DNA of 64,000 bases, taken from contig JBEVXD010000005.1 in NCBI GenBank assembly GCA_040506275.1, positions 124,001 to 188,000 on the forward strand, given 5' to 3'. Below are positions 28,012-36,846 of this stretch, piece after piece. The notes under the pieces are model-generated. The model was not told the origin of the DNA, did not search any database, and was given only the letters and a program-made list of their open reading frames with translations. Origin of the DNA: Thiodiazotropha sp040506275. GTDB lineage: Bacteria > Pseudomonadota > Gammaproteobacteria > Chromatiales > Chromatiaceae. The translations under genes and the position numbers were made by a program. The first letter of the stretch is position 1. Each line of letters begins with the position of its first letter.

Positions 28012-29034
28012 ATGGGCAGACAAATAGACCTGCTGATGCCAGGTTTGTTTTGGGATACAGCGATCAGACAACTCAAAGATCGGACCTGTCGGCCGACAAA
28101 TCTTGAGCGGGTGCTTGGCAGAGCCGGATTGTCATCGTTTTCCGCAATAGACCTAACTGAGACCCTGTTTCAGCTGTTCGGTATAGCAGCTGAAGAAGGC
28201 CGTGATTTACCGGCAGGTGCGGTGACGCTACAGGGAGGAAAGCTGACGCTTGATGAGAATTTCTGGGCATTGGCAACCCCCGTCCATATGCTGGCCGACA
28301 GGGATAGATTGATATTGATAAGAGTGGCTTCGCAATCTATCCAACACGAGTATGCTGCGCATTTAATCGCCCAATTTAATGCCCATTTCAAACCTGATGG
28401 TCTGCACCTGAGTCAGGTCACACCAAGTCAGTGGTGTATGAAATTATCAAGAATGCCGGATATTTCAACATCAAGTGTGGAATCGGTAGCGGGTCGGGAT
28501 ATCGAAGCGTACTTACCAGCCGGTGGCGAAGCGGCAGTTTGGCGGAAGTTTCTCAATGAAGCACAGATGCTGTTCTTTCAAGATGAAATGAGTCAGCTGA
28601 AGATGCTCTCTGGTGAACCTTACATCAATGCAGTCTGGGTTTCTGGGATTGGGAGTTGTCCTTCTGCGGTGGTATCTGATTATGCAGCTGTATATGGTTC
28701 TCACTCACTGTTAACTGGTTTTGCAAGGCTGGCTGAGATTCCAAATTACGATTTACCAGAAGATCTTTCCGAAACCTTACATCAGGATGGAGATGTTGCC
28801 ATTTTGATAACAGATCTACATGAGGCGGAACTTGATGCGGACTTGTTTGGCTGGGAAGAGGCGTTGACGAACATAGATGCACGACTATCCCGGCTTTTTG
28901 AGATGGTTGATATCGGTAAAGATCAAGTTACGTTATATAATTGTCAGGGGCAGAAATATTCTGTCAGAAAGAGAAATCCATTCATCGACCTGTTTAAAAG
29001 GGATAAGCGCCTGTTTCAGTTGAAGAATGAATAG
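28012..29034 (+). CDS. RpfE/phosphoglycerate-mutase-like protein
   Basis: A 340-aa cytosolic protein resembling the cofactor-independent phosphoglycerate-mutase-like (RpfE-type) proteins often found after thrC and before recJ in gammaproteobacteria. Matching segments are GRDIEAYLPAGG near residue 162, RKFLNEAQM near 177 and INAVWVSGIG near 203. I do not see a complete mutase catalytic set, so enzymatic activity is doubtful. The usual next gene, recJ, is not here; an exosortase operon follows instead. Confidence 0.55.
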   Translation: MGRQIDLLMPGLFWDTAIRQLKDRTCRPTNLERVLGRAGLSSFSAIDLTETLFQLFGIAAEEGRDLPAGAVTLQGGKLTLDENFWALATPVHMLADRDRLILIRVASQSIQHEYAAHLIAQFNAHFKPDGLHLSQVTPSQWCMKLSRMPDISTSSVESVAGRDIEAYLPAGGEAAVWRKFLNEAQMLFFQDEMSQLKMLSGEPYINAVWVSGIGSCPSAVVSDYAAVYGSHSLLTGFARLAEIPNYDLPEDLSETLHQDGDVAILITDLHEAELDADLFGWEEALTNIDARLSRLFEMVDIGKDQVTLYNCQGQKYSVRKRNPFIDLFKRDKRLFQLKNE

Positions 29035-29138
29035 AGATCGATGAATTAGTCTACTTTTTTACGGGTTGCCTATCCAGGACTTGTTCGAAGATTCCTTAGT
29101 TACAGACGTCACAGCAGATATTGATCAAATAACGAGAG

Positions 29139-30686
29139 ATGTCAAAAAATATGACGACAAGAGAGATGGCCAGTGATCATATTCTGACAGGAATAGCTCT
29201 GTTTTCCTGCCTGGTCATACTGACACTCATCTACCATCAGACAGCAGCCAGTCTTTACCTGACATGGACTGCTGAGAACAGTCTACAGTCCCATGGGTTG
29301 TTGCTACTGCCCCTTTCATCATATCTGCTATTTCGTGAGTGGCATTCTCGACGTCAAATTCTGGAGCTTCGCTTCAGACCTCTTTTTCTTTTTTCATTGC
29401 TCATTCTCTCTGTGGTTTGGTTAATGTCAGAGATTGCTCAGGTACAGGTGGTATCACAAATTCTATTGATATTGGTGTTGTGCATTACTGTTTTTGCACT
29501 ATTCGGTTTTGGGGAATCAAAAACACTGGCATTTCCAATACTAATCCTGTTAAGCGCAACATCGGTATGGTCCGTTCTCTCGCATCCGCTACAGGAGCCA
29601 ACTGCCATATTTGTGAATCAATTATTACATTTAACAGGGTATACTTCGTTTCAGGAATCATACTTCATTACTATCCCAGAGGGTGTGTTTGAGGTTGGGG
29701 ATACCTGTAGTGGGTTGCGTTATCAGATCGCTGCAATAACCTTAGCCATGATATATGCATTCTTTTCCCAGTACTCCTTGGGGATCAGCCTCCTGTATGT
29801 GATATTGGCGTCATTTGTAGCCTTTATATCGAATAGTATTCGTATTTTTATCGTTGTACTTTCAGGTCACTACACCAATATGACGCACAGTTTACTGGAT
29901 GATCATATTTGGCTGGGATGGGTTGTATTTGTAATCTGTTACGCCAGTTTCATGTACGCATCAGTTTTAGTTGAAAAAAGGATGTCGCCCATTTCTAAGG
30001 TTGAGCAGGTAAATAATGCTGGAGCGGGAGTGCGAGAAAGCTCAAATTCCTACAGTAAAACTTTTGTGATTTCAAGTGCATTGCTACTATCTGCGAGTGT
30101 CGGTCCACTATATAGTGCTATTACAGAGAATAATGCACAGCAACAAAGTACTGATGAGGTTATATTGGATTTTGAAGGCTTAAGGCAAAGTCTGATCAAT
30201 CCGACTGATAAGTGGGCTCCAACTTGGCTAAGAGCAGATTCTGAATCCCGTGCCAGTTATAGCATCCAGGGAAAAGAGATCGATTTTTACTCTGCATACT
30301 ATGCGTATCAAGAGCAAGGGAAAGAGGCGGTTAACGATCTCAATCGGGCCTATAATAGTGATTTATGGCAAGTGAATCATCGGTTGGATAGAGAGGTAAA
30401 TCTTCCGAATGGAGGCAGCATGGTTGTCTTTGAAGAGGAAATTACAGACACCAAAGGTAATAAAAGGATAGTTTGGAGTTGGTACTATATTGGAGGCAAT
30501 AGATCTTCAAATAAGCTCCTAAGCAAGTGGCATGGTATTCTCTCAGGGCTAAGAGGTAAGAGCGATGCTGCCGTTATTGTCCTATCGGTGAAGAGACAAG
30601 GGGATGGTGTTGCAGAACGGATTGCAATGCAGGATTTTGTTAGCCAAACAATAAACGAGATCGAAAAGCAGTATTCCGTACAGTGA
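29139..30686 (+). CDS. xrtA: Exosortase A with fused EpsI domain
   Basis: A 515-aa membrane protein. The first about 280 residues have eight or more helices and the exosortase catalytic triad: cysteine in GDTCSGLRY (residue 190), arginine in NSIRIF (235) and histidine in LLDDHIWLGW (256). The C-terminal about 200 residues after another helix match the EpsI/DUF3485 domain (WAPTWLRAD, YSAYYAYQEQGKE). Exosortases cleave PEP-CTERM tails and anchor proteins in polysaccharide-producing bacteria. It begins a compact, AT-rich operon of seven genes. No PEP-CTERM substrate is visible in the window. Confidence 0.88.
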   Translation: MSKNMTTREMASDHILTGIALFSCLVILTLIYHQTAASLYLTWTAENSLQSHGLLLLPLSSYLLFREWHSRRQILELRFRPLFLFSLLILSVVWLMSEIAQVQVVSQILLILVLCITVFALFGFGESKTLAFPILILLSATSVWSVLSHPLQEPTAIFVNQLLHLTGYTSFQESYFITIPEGVFEVGDTCSGLRYQIAAITLAMIYAFFSQYSLGISLLYVILASFVAFISNSIRIFIVVLSGHYTNMTHSLLDDHIWLGWVVFVICYASFMYASVLVEKRMSPISKVEQVNNAGAGVRESSNSYSKTFVISSALLLSASVGPLYSAITENNAQQQSTDEVILDFEGLRQSLINPTDKWAPTWLRADSESRASYSIQGKEIDFYSAYYAYQEQGKEAVNDLNRAYNSDLWQVNHRLDREVNLPNGGSMVVFEEEITDTKGNKRIVWSWYYIGGNRSSNKLLSKWHGILSGLRGKSDAAVIVLSVKRQGDGVAERIAMQDFVSQTINEIEKQYSVQ

Positions 30687-30739
30687 AAGCTAAGGTGTTT
30701 GTCTACTCAAAAGAGTATCGGTTGGAAAGTTGAATAATA

Positions 30740-31630
30740 ATGATGCTAAAAGATACAGAAAATAGAATGGTCGCACCGGATAAAATAATTAATGCAATCA
30801 CCGTGGATGTGGAAGACTATTACCAGGTATCCGCATTTAATAAACAAGTCGAAAAAGCCAAGTGGGAGACATTCGAATCCCGTGTGTACAATAACACTCA
30901 TAGAATATTGAAAATATTTGATGAAAAGGAGATCAAAGGGACTTTTTTTATTCTTGGCTGGGTCGCTGAGCGAAACCAAAAGTTAGTTAAAGAGATTCAC
31001 GATCTTGGTCATGAAGTTGCCTGTCACGGATACAGCCATGATTTGGTTTACAAACAAACACCTGAACAGTTTTTGGAAGAGACTAGTAAATCCAAACAAA
31101 TACTCGAAGATATTGTTGGCGCAAGTGTCAATGGATATCGAGCTGCAAGCTATTCGATTACGTCAAAATCTCTATGGGCTATCGATATATTGTCTGAGTG
31201 TGGGTTTACTTATGATTCAAGTATTTTTCCGATAATACATGACCGCTACGGGATTCCAGGGGCAGATACGAAGCCGCATATCTTCCAAACGGATAAAGGT
31301 AATAAGATTGTTGAGTTTCCATTGTCAACCGTCGGCGTACTAAACCGAAGGTTTCCAATCAGTGGTGGAGGCTACTTCAGACTATTTCCTTACTGGCTAT
31401 CAAATAAAGGTCTATATCGTGTCAATAACCATGACAATGTACCATTTATTTTTTATATGCACCCCTGGGAGATAGATGAGGGCCAGCCGAAAATTAAATC
31501 CAGCATGCTTTCTGAGTTCAGGCACTATAACAATATTGATAAGTTTGAAACGAGGCTGCTGAAATTAATTGATGACTTTGAATTTTCAACAGTCTCTGAT
31601 GTTCTACGACGTCTCGATTTTGTCGTGTAA
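30740..31630 (+). CDS. XrtA-associated polysaccharide deacetylase
   Basis: A 296-aa NodB-fold deacetylase of the exosortase-A-associated (DUF3473-type) group. The catalytic aspartates are in TVDVEDYYQ near residue 22, the metal histidines in HGYSHD near residue 94, and YRAASYSIT near 134 is a further signature. It lacks a signal peptide. It removes N-acetyl groups from amino sugars of an exopolysaccharide. Two ATG codons lie in tandem at the start. It follows xrtA by 53 bases and precedes the phosphatase by 7. Confidence 0.88.
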   Translation: MMLKDTENRMVAPDKIINAITVDVEDYYQVSAFNKQVEKAKWETFESRVYNNTHRILKIFDEKEIKGTFFILGWVAERNQKLVKEIHDLGHEVACHGYSHDLVYKQTPEQFLEETSKSKQILEDIVGASVNGYRAASYSITSKSLWAIDILSECGFTYDSSIFPIIHDRYGIPGADTKPHIFQTDKGNKIVEFPLSTVGVLNRRFPISGGGYFRLFPYWLSNKGLYRVNNHDNVPFIFYMHPWEIDEGQPKIKSSMLSEFRHYNNIDKFETRLLKLIDDFEFSTVSDVLRRLDFVV

Positions 31631-31637
31631 ATGAGTC

Positions 31638-32258
31638 ATGGCTGATATGAATGATAGCAAGCCAATCATTATTAGGATAATACAAGCGATTCAGAGAAGG
31701 ATTCGTCATCAGCGAATCCTGTTTTTCGCGAGGAGCAGCAGCAGTGCTGCAATATCTACTGCAAAACAGTTGGATAGAGTGCTTGTACTCTGTTACGGAA
31801 ATATCTACAGAAGCCCCTTGGTTGAATATCTACTAAAGCGACAACTGTCTAGCGATGAGATTGAGCTTAAATCTGCGGGTTTTCATAATAAAGTTGGTAG
31901 AAGCTGTGAAGAAGAGTACCTGGTTTTGCTGAAAAAACGTGGTTACGATTTGATGGAGCACCGTTCGTCAAGAGTGACACGTGAGGATATTGATTGGGCT
32001 GATATCATCATTATCATGGATCGCAAGAATTGGGATTTGATGAAGCAATTGGATCAATCCGCACATAAAAAAATAGTCTGGATTGGGGCTTTTACTGACG
32101 GTATGCCTGTAGAGGTGGTTGACCCCTATGATATGGGAGTTGAGGCAACTGAACATGTCATTTCGCAACTTGAAAAGTGTGTAAATGATATTTCCAACAT
32201 GATTACCGAAAAACGTTCTTCCTCTCAAAGTCACATGAAAATGGGAGGACCTGTATGA
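31638..32258 (+). CDS. Low-molecular-weight tyrosine phosphatase
   Basis: A 206-aa protein with an LMW-PTP domain. The phosphate loop C-x5-R is CYGNIYRS near residue 53, and the general-acid aspartate is in VDPYDMG near residue 163. Such phosphatases (Wzb, EpsP) control exopolysaccharide tyrosine kinases. A basic N-terminal extension of about 45 residues (rich in I and R) is unusual and may bind membrane. No partner tyrosine kinase is seen in the window. It overlaps the next gene by 4 bases. Confidence 0.85.
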   Translation: MADMNDSKPIIIRIIQAIQRRIRHQRILFFARSSSSAAISTAKQLDRVLVLCYGNIYRSPLVEYLLKRQLSSDEIELKSAGFHNKVGRSCEEEYLVLLKKRGYDLMEHRSSRVTREDIDWADIIIIMDRKNWDLMKQLDQSAHKKIVWIGAFTDGMPVEVVDPYDMGVEATEHVISQLEKCVNDISNMITEKRSSSQSHMKMGGPV

Positions 32259-33163
32259 AGATTAACAGTAATCAAGTGGTCATCTTTGCAATCGTAGTAA
32301 GTGTGTTATTACTGGAAACTGGTATTCGAATCTTTGAAAACAATTTATCTGGTAATTTGAACCACATTAACGAAATTCCAGAAATTGTTGATCAATACAC
32401 CAAAGATCAGAGACCCAAAGTTTTATTCCTTGGCAACTCACTGATTAATGAAGCTGTAGACGTTAATCAACTCAGTAAAAGTTTGTCAGATCAATACTTA
32501 GTAAACAAGATAACACCTGATGCAACCTCATTGTGGGATTGGAATATGATTCTGAAAAATCAAGTGTTAGCCACAGAGGCCAAGCTGGACTATTTGGTTA
32601 TTGGTTTTGCATGGGGACTGTTATCTGATCAATACAACCCAAACCCTAGTCGATTGGGAGGGTACTTTTCTGAGTTGAGTGATGTGGTAATGCTCAATAA
32701 ATACGGAATGAATTCTTTTGCAGAGTTCTCAGAATTCATTTTCGGTTCTATGTCAAAGCTGTTTGTTAACAGAGAGGCGGTAAGAAATAAAGTACTTATC
32801 AATATTGTTCCGCACTACGAACTCTTTGTAAGAGCACAAAATCAGGCTGGTAGACCAGATGATACAGATTTGGTAAAACCAAAACATGAAATTGAAGATC
32901 AGTATAAGATTTTTAATAGCCTCCTTGATCGTCTTGATGAGGATGGGGTTAAGTTGATTGTGATCTCTATGCCTATCGAAGATGACTATTTCGTTGCTTC
33001 TGAGTTAGTTGATCTGTTAGATACTCGTACCCATAAATATATAGATTATCGAAAATATTTTAGAGGCACGGAATCTGTCTATAAAGATGGAGTACATCTG
33101 AATGATAAGGGCAGAGGTCTATTTACAGCAGAGCTTAAGCAACTTTTCAGCCAGGATATATGA
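32255..33163 (+). CDS. Membrane-anchored SGNH-like acyl-transfer protein
   Basis: A 302-aa protein with one N-terminal helix (about residues 8-24) and an extracytoplasmic SGNH-hydrolase-like domain. The nucleophile block is LFLGNSLINE near residue 57, and the C-terminal catalytic pair is in KDGVHLNDKG near residue 282. It sits directly before an MBOAT gene, an arrangement seen in alginate and cellulose acetylation systems, where the SGNH partner transfers acetyl to the polysaccharide. Role inferred from context. Confidence 0.7.
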   Translation: MKINSNQVVIFAIVVSVLLLETGIRIFENNLSGNLNHINEIPEIVDQYTKDQRPKVLFLGNSLINEAVDVNQLSKSLSDQYLVNKITPDATSLWDWNMILKNQVLATEAKLDYLVIGFAWGLLSDQYNPNPSRLGGYFSELSDVVMLNKYGMNSFAEFSEFIFGSMSKLFVNREAVRNKVLINIVPHYELFVRAQNQAGRPDDTDLVKPKHEIEDQYKIFNSLLDRLDEDGVKLIVISMPIEDDYFVASELVDLLDTRTHKYIDYRKYFRGTESVYKDGVHLNDKGRGLFTAELKQLFSQDI

Positions 33164-33177
33164 GCGGAATTTAGAGC

Positions 33178-34599
33178 ATGTTATTTAATAGCTATATATT
33201 TTGGGCTTTTTTTGCAGTAGTCATTTCACTATATTTTCGCTTACCCCATAAATATCAGAATCGAATGCTTTTGGTTGCTAGCTATATCTTCTATGGCTAC
33301 TGGGACTACAGGTTTTTATCTCTAATATTTATTTCTACAGTTGTCGATTACTTTGTTGCGCTCAAAATTGCTAATAGCAATGATGAAAAGAGTCGAAAAC
33401 AGTTTTTGTTGCTATCGATTTGTACCAATTTAGGTTTTCTAGGGTTTTTTAAATACTACAATTTCTTTTCAAATGAGTTTGCAGTCATGTTGTCCTCATT
33501 TGGCATGGATGTGAGTTTGCCGGTTCTTAATATAATACTACCTGTAGGAATCTCATTTTATACATTCCAGACGCTCAGTTATACCATCGATACGTATAGA
33601 AAGAAGGTTGAACCTACCGATAGATTTCTTGATTTTGCTCTCTATGTCTCCTTCTTTCCTCAATTGGTTGCTGGTCCTATTGAAAGGGCGAGTCATCTTT
33701 TACCTCAAGTAATTAATGTTCGACCTGTTCAGGGTAATGCCTTTTCAGAGGGCTTGTTTCTTGTTGCTTCTGGAATGTTTAAGAAGATTATCATCGCAGA
33801 TAATATGGCGCCAATTGTTAACTCTATCTTCTCCAAGCCAACTTCAGAATTGACCGGCTTTGAAGTGTTGATAGGACTCTATGCCTTTGCTTTCCAAATA
33901 TATGGGGATTTTTCCGGATATTCATCTATCGCCAAAGGTATTGCTCGATGGATGGGTTTCGAGCTGATGTGGAACTTTAGAAATCCCTACTTTTCGGCTT
34001 CACCTAGTGACTTCTGGTCTCGCTGGCATATCAGTCTCTCTACCTGGATTAGAGACTATATTTATATTCCTCTCGGTGGTGGCAGATTAGGCAATTTTCT
34101 AACTTTTAGAAATCTTGTCCTCACCATGTTTTTGGGAGGGCTTTGGCATGGTGCTGGTTGGACATTTGTATTCTGGGGACTATTTCATGGTGCGATTCTA
34201 GTAATCTACCATGCTATAGAGGAACAAAAGGGTAAAGGCTATTTCACTGAGCAGACAAGCCTCGCAAAGCATATAGTGTTTGTAATTGTGATGTTCCATT
34301 TAACCTGTATCAGTTGGTTGCTATTCAGGGCAGATTCGATGCAGCAGGTTAGTGATATGCTATTTCTAATGGCAACTGATTATAGAATTACCGATTATTC
34401 AGTTTATGCATTGGTAAACATCATATTTTTTGCGACACCTTTAATGTTTTTTGAATACATCACAGAACGAAAAAATGATCTTTTATATCTGGTTACAGCT
34501 CGTCCAGCCATACAATATATTTCCTATCTCTATATGGCCCTAATGTTACTGTTTTTTGTTCCATTACAAAAACAGGTATTTATATACTTTCAATTTTAA
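33178..34599 (+). CDS. MBOAT family O-acyltransferase
   Basis: A 473-aa, many-helix membrane O-acyltransferase of the AlgI/DltB type. The family signature and catalytic histidine are in FLGGLWHGAGWTFVFWGLFHG near residues 319-340, with FWSRWHISLSTWIRDY near 277. It moves acyl groups across the membrane for polysaccharide O-acetylation. It starts 14 bases after the SGNH gene, supporting a joint role. Confidence 0.9.
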   Translation: MLFNSYIFWAFFAVVISLYFRLPHKYQNRMLLVASYIFYGYWDYRFLSLIFISTVVDYFVALKIANSNDEKSRKQFLLLSICTNLGFLGFFKYYNFFSNEFAVMLSSFGMDVSLPVLNIILPVGISFYTFQTLSYTIDTYRKKVEPTDRFLDFALYVSFFPQLVAGPIERASHLLPQVINVRPVQGNAFSEGLFLVASGMFKKIIIADNMAPIVNSIFSKPTSELTGFEVLIGLYAFAFQIYGDFSGYSSIAKGIARWMGFELMWNFRNPYFSASPSDFWSRWHISLSTWIRDYIYIPLGGGRLGNFLTFRNLVLTMFLGGLWHGAGWTFVFWGLFHGAILVIYHAIEEQKGKGYFTEQTSLAKHIVFVIVMFHLTCISWLLFRADSMQQVSDMLFLMATDYRITDYSVYALVNIIFFATPLMFFEYITERKNDLLYLVTARPAIQYISYLYMALMLLFFVPLQKQVFIYFQF

Positions 34600-34628
34600 C
34601 CTAATTTTCCTGGATTTCAGGCTGACCT

Positions 34629-35444
34629 ATGAATGAAACACTTACACTTCTTGAAATGGATGGAGAACGGATATTTACTGTTGAACACCATCCACACGAG
34701 AGTAAACCAACAAAAGCTTACATTTTCATACACCCATTTGCCGAAGAGAAACTTTGGAGTCACCGGGTTTATGTTGCGACTGCGAGGGCCTTTTGTGATC
34801 AAGGAGTATTTGTAGCTCGTTTCGATTTCAGGGGGCATGGTGATAGTGATGGGGAATTTTCAGATTCGTCCCTGGATGGACATCTTAAAGATGTCAATGC
34901 AGTCATAGATCATGTTAAATCAATTTGCCCGTCTGTTACCTCTATCGGTTTGCTGGGTTTAAGGCTTGGAGGATCAATCGCCGTCCTTACAGCTAACTCG
35001 CGAGATGATGTAGATGAACTGATTCTTTGGGATCCAGTGCTTAGTGGGGATCGCTACATGCAGGATATTTTAAGAAGTAATCTTGCCGCACAAATGGCAG
35101 TAAAAGGTAAAGTCGAAACAACTCGAGAAGACCTGATTCAACAGATGAAATCTGGTCAGCCGATTAATATAGAAGGATACTATCTAAAATATCCCTATTT
35201 TCAAGAGCTCTCTTCAATAGATCTATTAAGCCTGGAATATCCTCAAAACCTAAGGTGCTGCCTGCTTCAGATTGTACGAAATCCTAAACAACCACTAAAT
35301 AAACAATACCAGAATTATATTGAGAAATTCACTGATGATTCAGTCATAGATAAAGCACACGAGGAACAGTTTTGGAAAGAGATTAAAACTTTTTATAATA
35401 AAGCTGAAAATCTCGAAGACCGATCAACAGAATGGTTAAAATGA
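34629..35444 (+). CDS. Exosortase-A-associated hydrolase 2-like protein
   Basis: A 271-aa alpha/beta-hydrolase-fold protein without signal peptide. FIHPFAEEK, FDFRGHGDSDG and the strand before the nucleophile elbow are recognisable, but the elbow reads GLRLGG, with arginine where a serine is expected. This fits the exosortase A system-associated hydrolase 2 family. Catalysis by the usual triad is unlikely. It overlaps the next gene by 13 bases. Confidence 0.78.
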   Translation: MNETLTLLEMDGERIFTVEHHPHESKPTKAYIFIHPFAEEKLWSHRVYVATARAFCDQGVFVARFDFRGHGDSDGEFSDSSLDGHLKDVNAVIDHVKSICPSVTSIGLLGLRLGGSIAVLTANSRDDVDELILWDPVLSGDRYMQDILRSNLAAQMAVKGKVETTREDLIQQMKSGQPINIEGYYLKYPYFQELSSIDLLSLEYPQNLRCCLLQIVRNPKQPLNKQYQNYIEKFTDDSVIDKAHEEQFWKEIKTFYNKAENLEDRSTEWLK

Positions 35445-36412
35445 ACATGCAGACATTACCTGTCAAATTCGAAAACAGAGACGGTTACAAGTTATTTGGC
35501 ATACTGGAGAAGCCTGATAAGGTAGATAGCAATATAACAGTACTTCTCTTGTCTCCAGGTATAAAGATGCGTGTAGGGCCGCACCGTCTATATAATAAAC
35601 TTTCAAAAAAGCTTGTGAGTCTTGGTATTAATGTTTTTAGATTTGATTTTTACGGCTTGGGTGATTCAGAAGGGGAGATTGATGAATCTGTCTTGGTCAA
35701 TGTTTACAATAGTATTCAAGATGGAAAATTCGTAAACGATACTGTAGATGCGATGGATTGGTTGGAGCAGAAACACGATCAGAAGCAGTTTATACTTGGT
35801 GGTCTCTGTGGTGGTGCTATAACAGGTCTTCTAGCTGGCTGTGACGATAATAGAGTCACAGGCCTACTTGCGCTAGGTTTGATTAACGTCTTTGAAGGCG
35901 GAGAGGATAACTTCAGCAAATTTGTTACTGAAGGACACCTTTCATCATTAAAAGAAGGCTATATCAAAAAACTCACAGATCTCGATTCCTGGAAAAGATT
36001 GCTCTCTTTCAAAAGTGATTACCGTTTAATACTAAAAATACTAGTTAAACCTTTTCGAAAAATTTTCAATAGCATCAAAAAAAGTGTTGAAAGAGATGAT
36101 GATTCTGTACTGACGCTACCGAAAGAGTTGGAAGGTAGTAATGTTAATCCAAAATTTGCACCAGCTTTTTTTAAAATGCTTAGTAATTCAAAACACATGC
36201 TACTGGTATTCAGTGGTGCCGATAGATTGCTTTGGGAGTTCGAAGAAAAGTTTGAATCACACTATACGAAAAAGCTGAAACCATACAAATCGCAATATGA
36301 GGTCCTAACCATTCCTCAGGCTAACCATATACTAGGTCTGAAGGAGTGGGAAGATGAGATGCATAACCATGTCGATAACTGGATAAGTAAATACTACCCA
36401 CTAAAATCGTAA
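35432..36412 (+). CDS. Exosortase-A-associated hydrolase 1-like protein
   Basis: A 326-aa alpha/beta-hydrolase-fold protein, the partner of the preceding gene. LLSPGIKMRVGPHRLY and FDFYGLGDSEG place it near exosortase A system-associated hydrolase 1. The nucleophile elbow is GLCGGA, so a cysteine replaces serine. A basic, extended insert (about residues 180-230) interrupts the cap region. It is the last gene of the tight operon; 434 bases of non-coding DNA follow. Confidence 0.75.
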   Translation: MVKMNMQTLPVKFENRDGYKLFGILEKPDKVDSNITVLLLSPGIKMRVGPHRLYNKLSKKLVSLGINVFRFDFYGLGDSEGEIDESVLVNVYNSIQDGKFVNDTVDAMDWLEQKHDQKQFILGGLCGGAITGLLAGCDDNRVTGLLALGLINVFEGGEDNFSKFVTEGHLSSLKEGYIKKLTDLDSWKRLLSFKSDYRLILKILVKPFRKIFNSIKKSVERDDDSVLTLPKELEGSNVNPKFAPAFFKMLSNSKHMLLVFSGADRLLWEFEEKFESHYTKKLKPYKSQYEVLTIPQANHILGLKEWEDEMHNHVDNWISKYYPLKS

Positions 36413-36846
36413 TCTAGCAGGGGATATCTCATAATTACTGCAGTCTTGAACTGTTTTGCTGAAAATCATGTAATAACCAGCAATGAGAATAACGGATCAA
36501 CTTCAACGGACATCCTTATCACTAAAACTGAAAAAAGTAACAATAACAATGAGAAAGAGTGGGTTAAATGCTATTGGCCCATGATATCTGACCTGGTTCA
36601 CACACATTAGGCCGTTCTTCTACTAAAATAGTGGATGAATTCGATCTAAAAATACATAGATTCAGGGTACTTGCTGTCTGTCGCCAATGGCCAGACTTTT
36701 TAGGGCTAGTGAACCGAAAGGGGAACAATAATCCTAAATTATCCACCGGCAATTATTTATTGACGATCAATTCTCATAAAAAAGCAGCCGGATTATGTAA
36801 CCTTAGGTCCTGTCAATCGATACAATTGGATTATTGAGATCGTAAG
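36413..36846. other. Gene-free stretch before the LamG-like gene
   Basis: I see no convincing gene; the 68-codon frame at 36631-36837 has no ribosome site or recognisable pattern. I looked for a -24/-12 sigma-54 promoter, common before exosortase substrates, and did not find a good match. Confidence 0.45.

Noticed and set aside
36631..36837. 68-codon frame before the LamG-like gene
   Set aside because: No ribosome site and no recognisable protein pattern; it lies in a likely promoter region.
36413..36846. Sigma-54 promoter expected before exosortase substrates
   Set aside because: No GG-N10-GC pair in a TGGCAC-N5-TTGC context was found.
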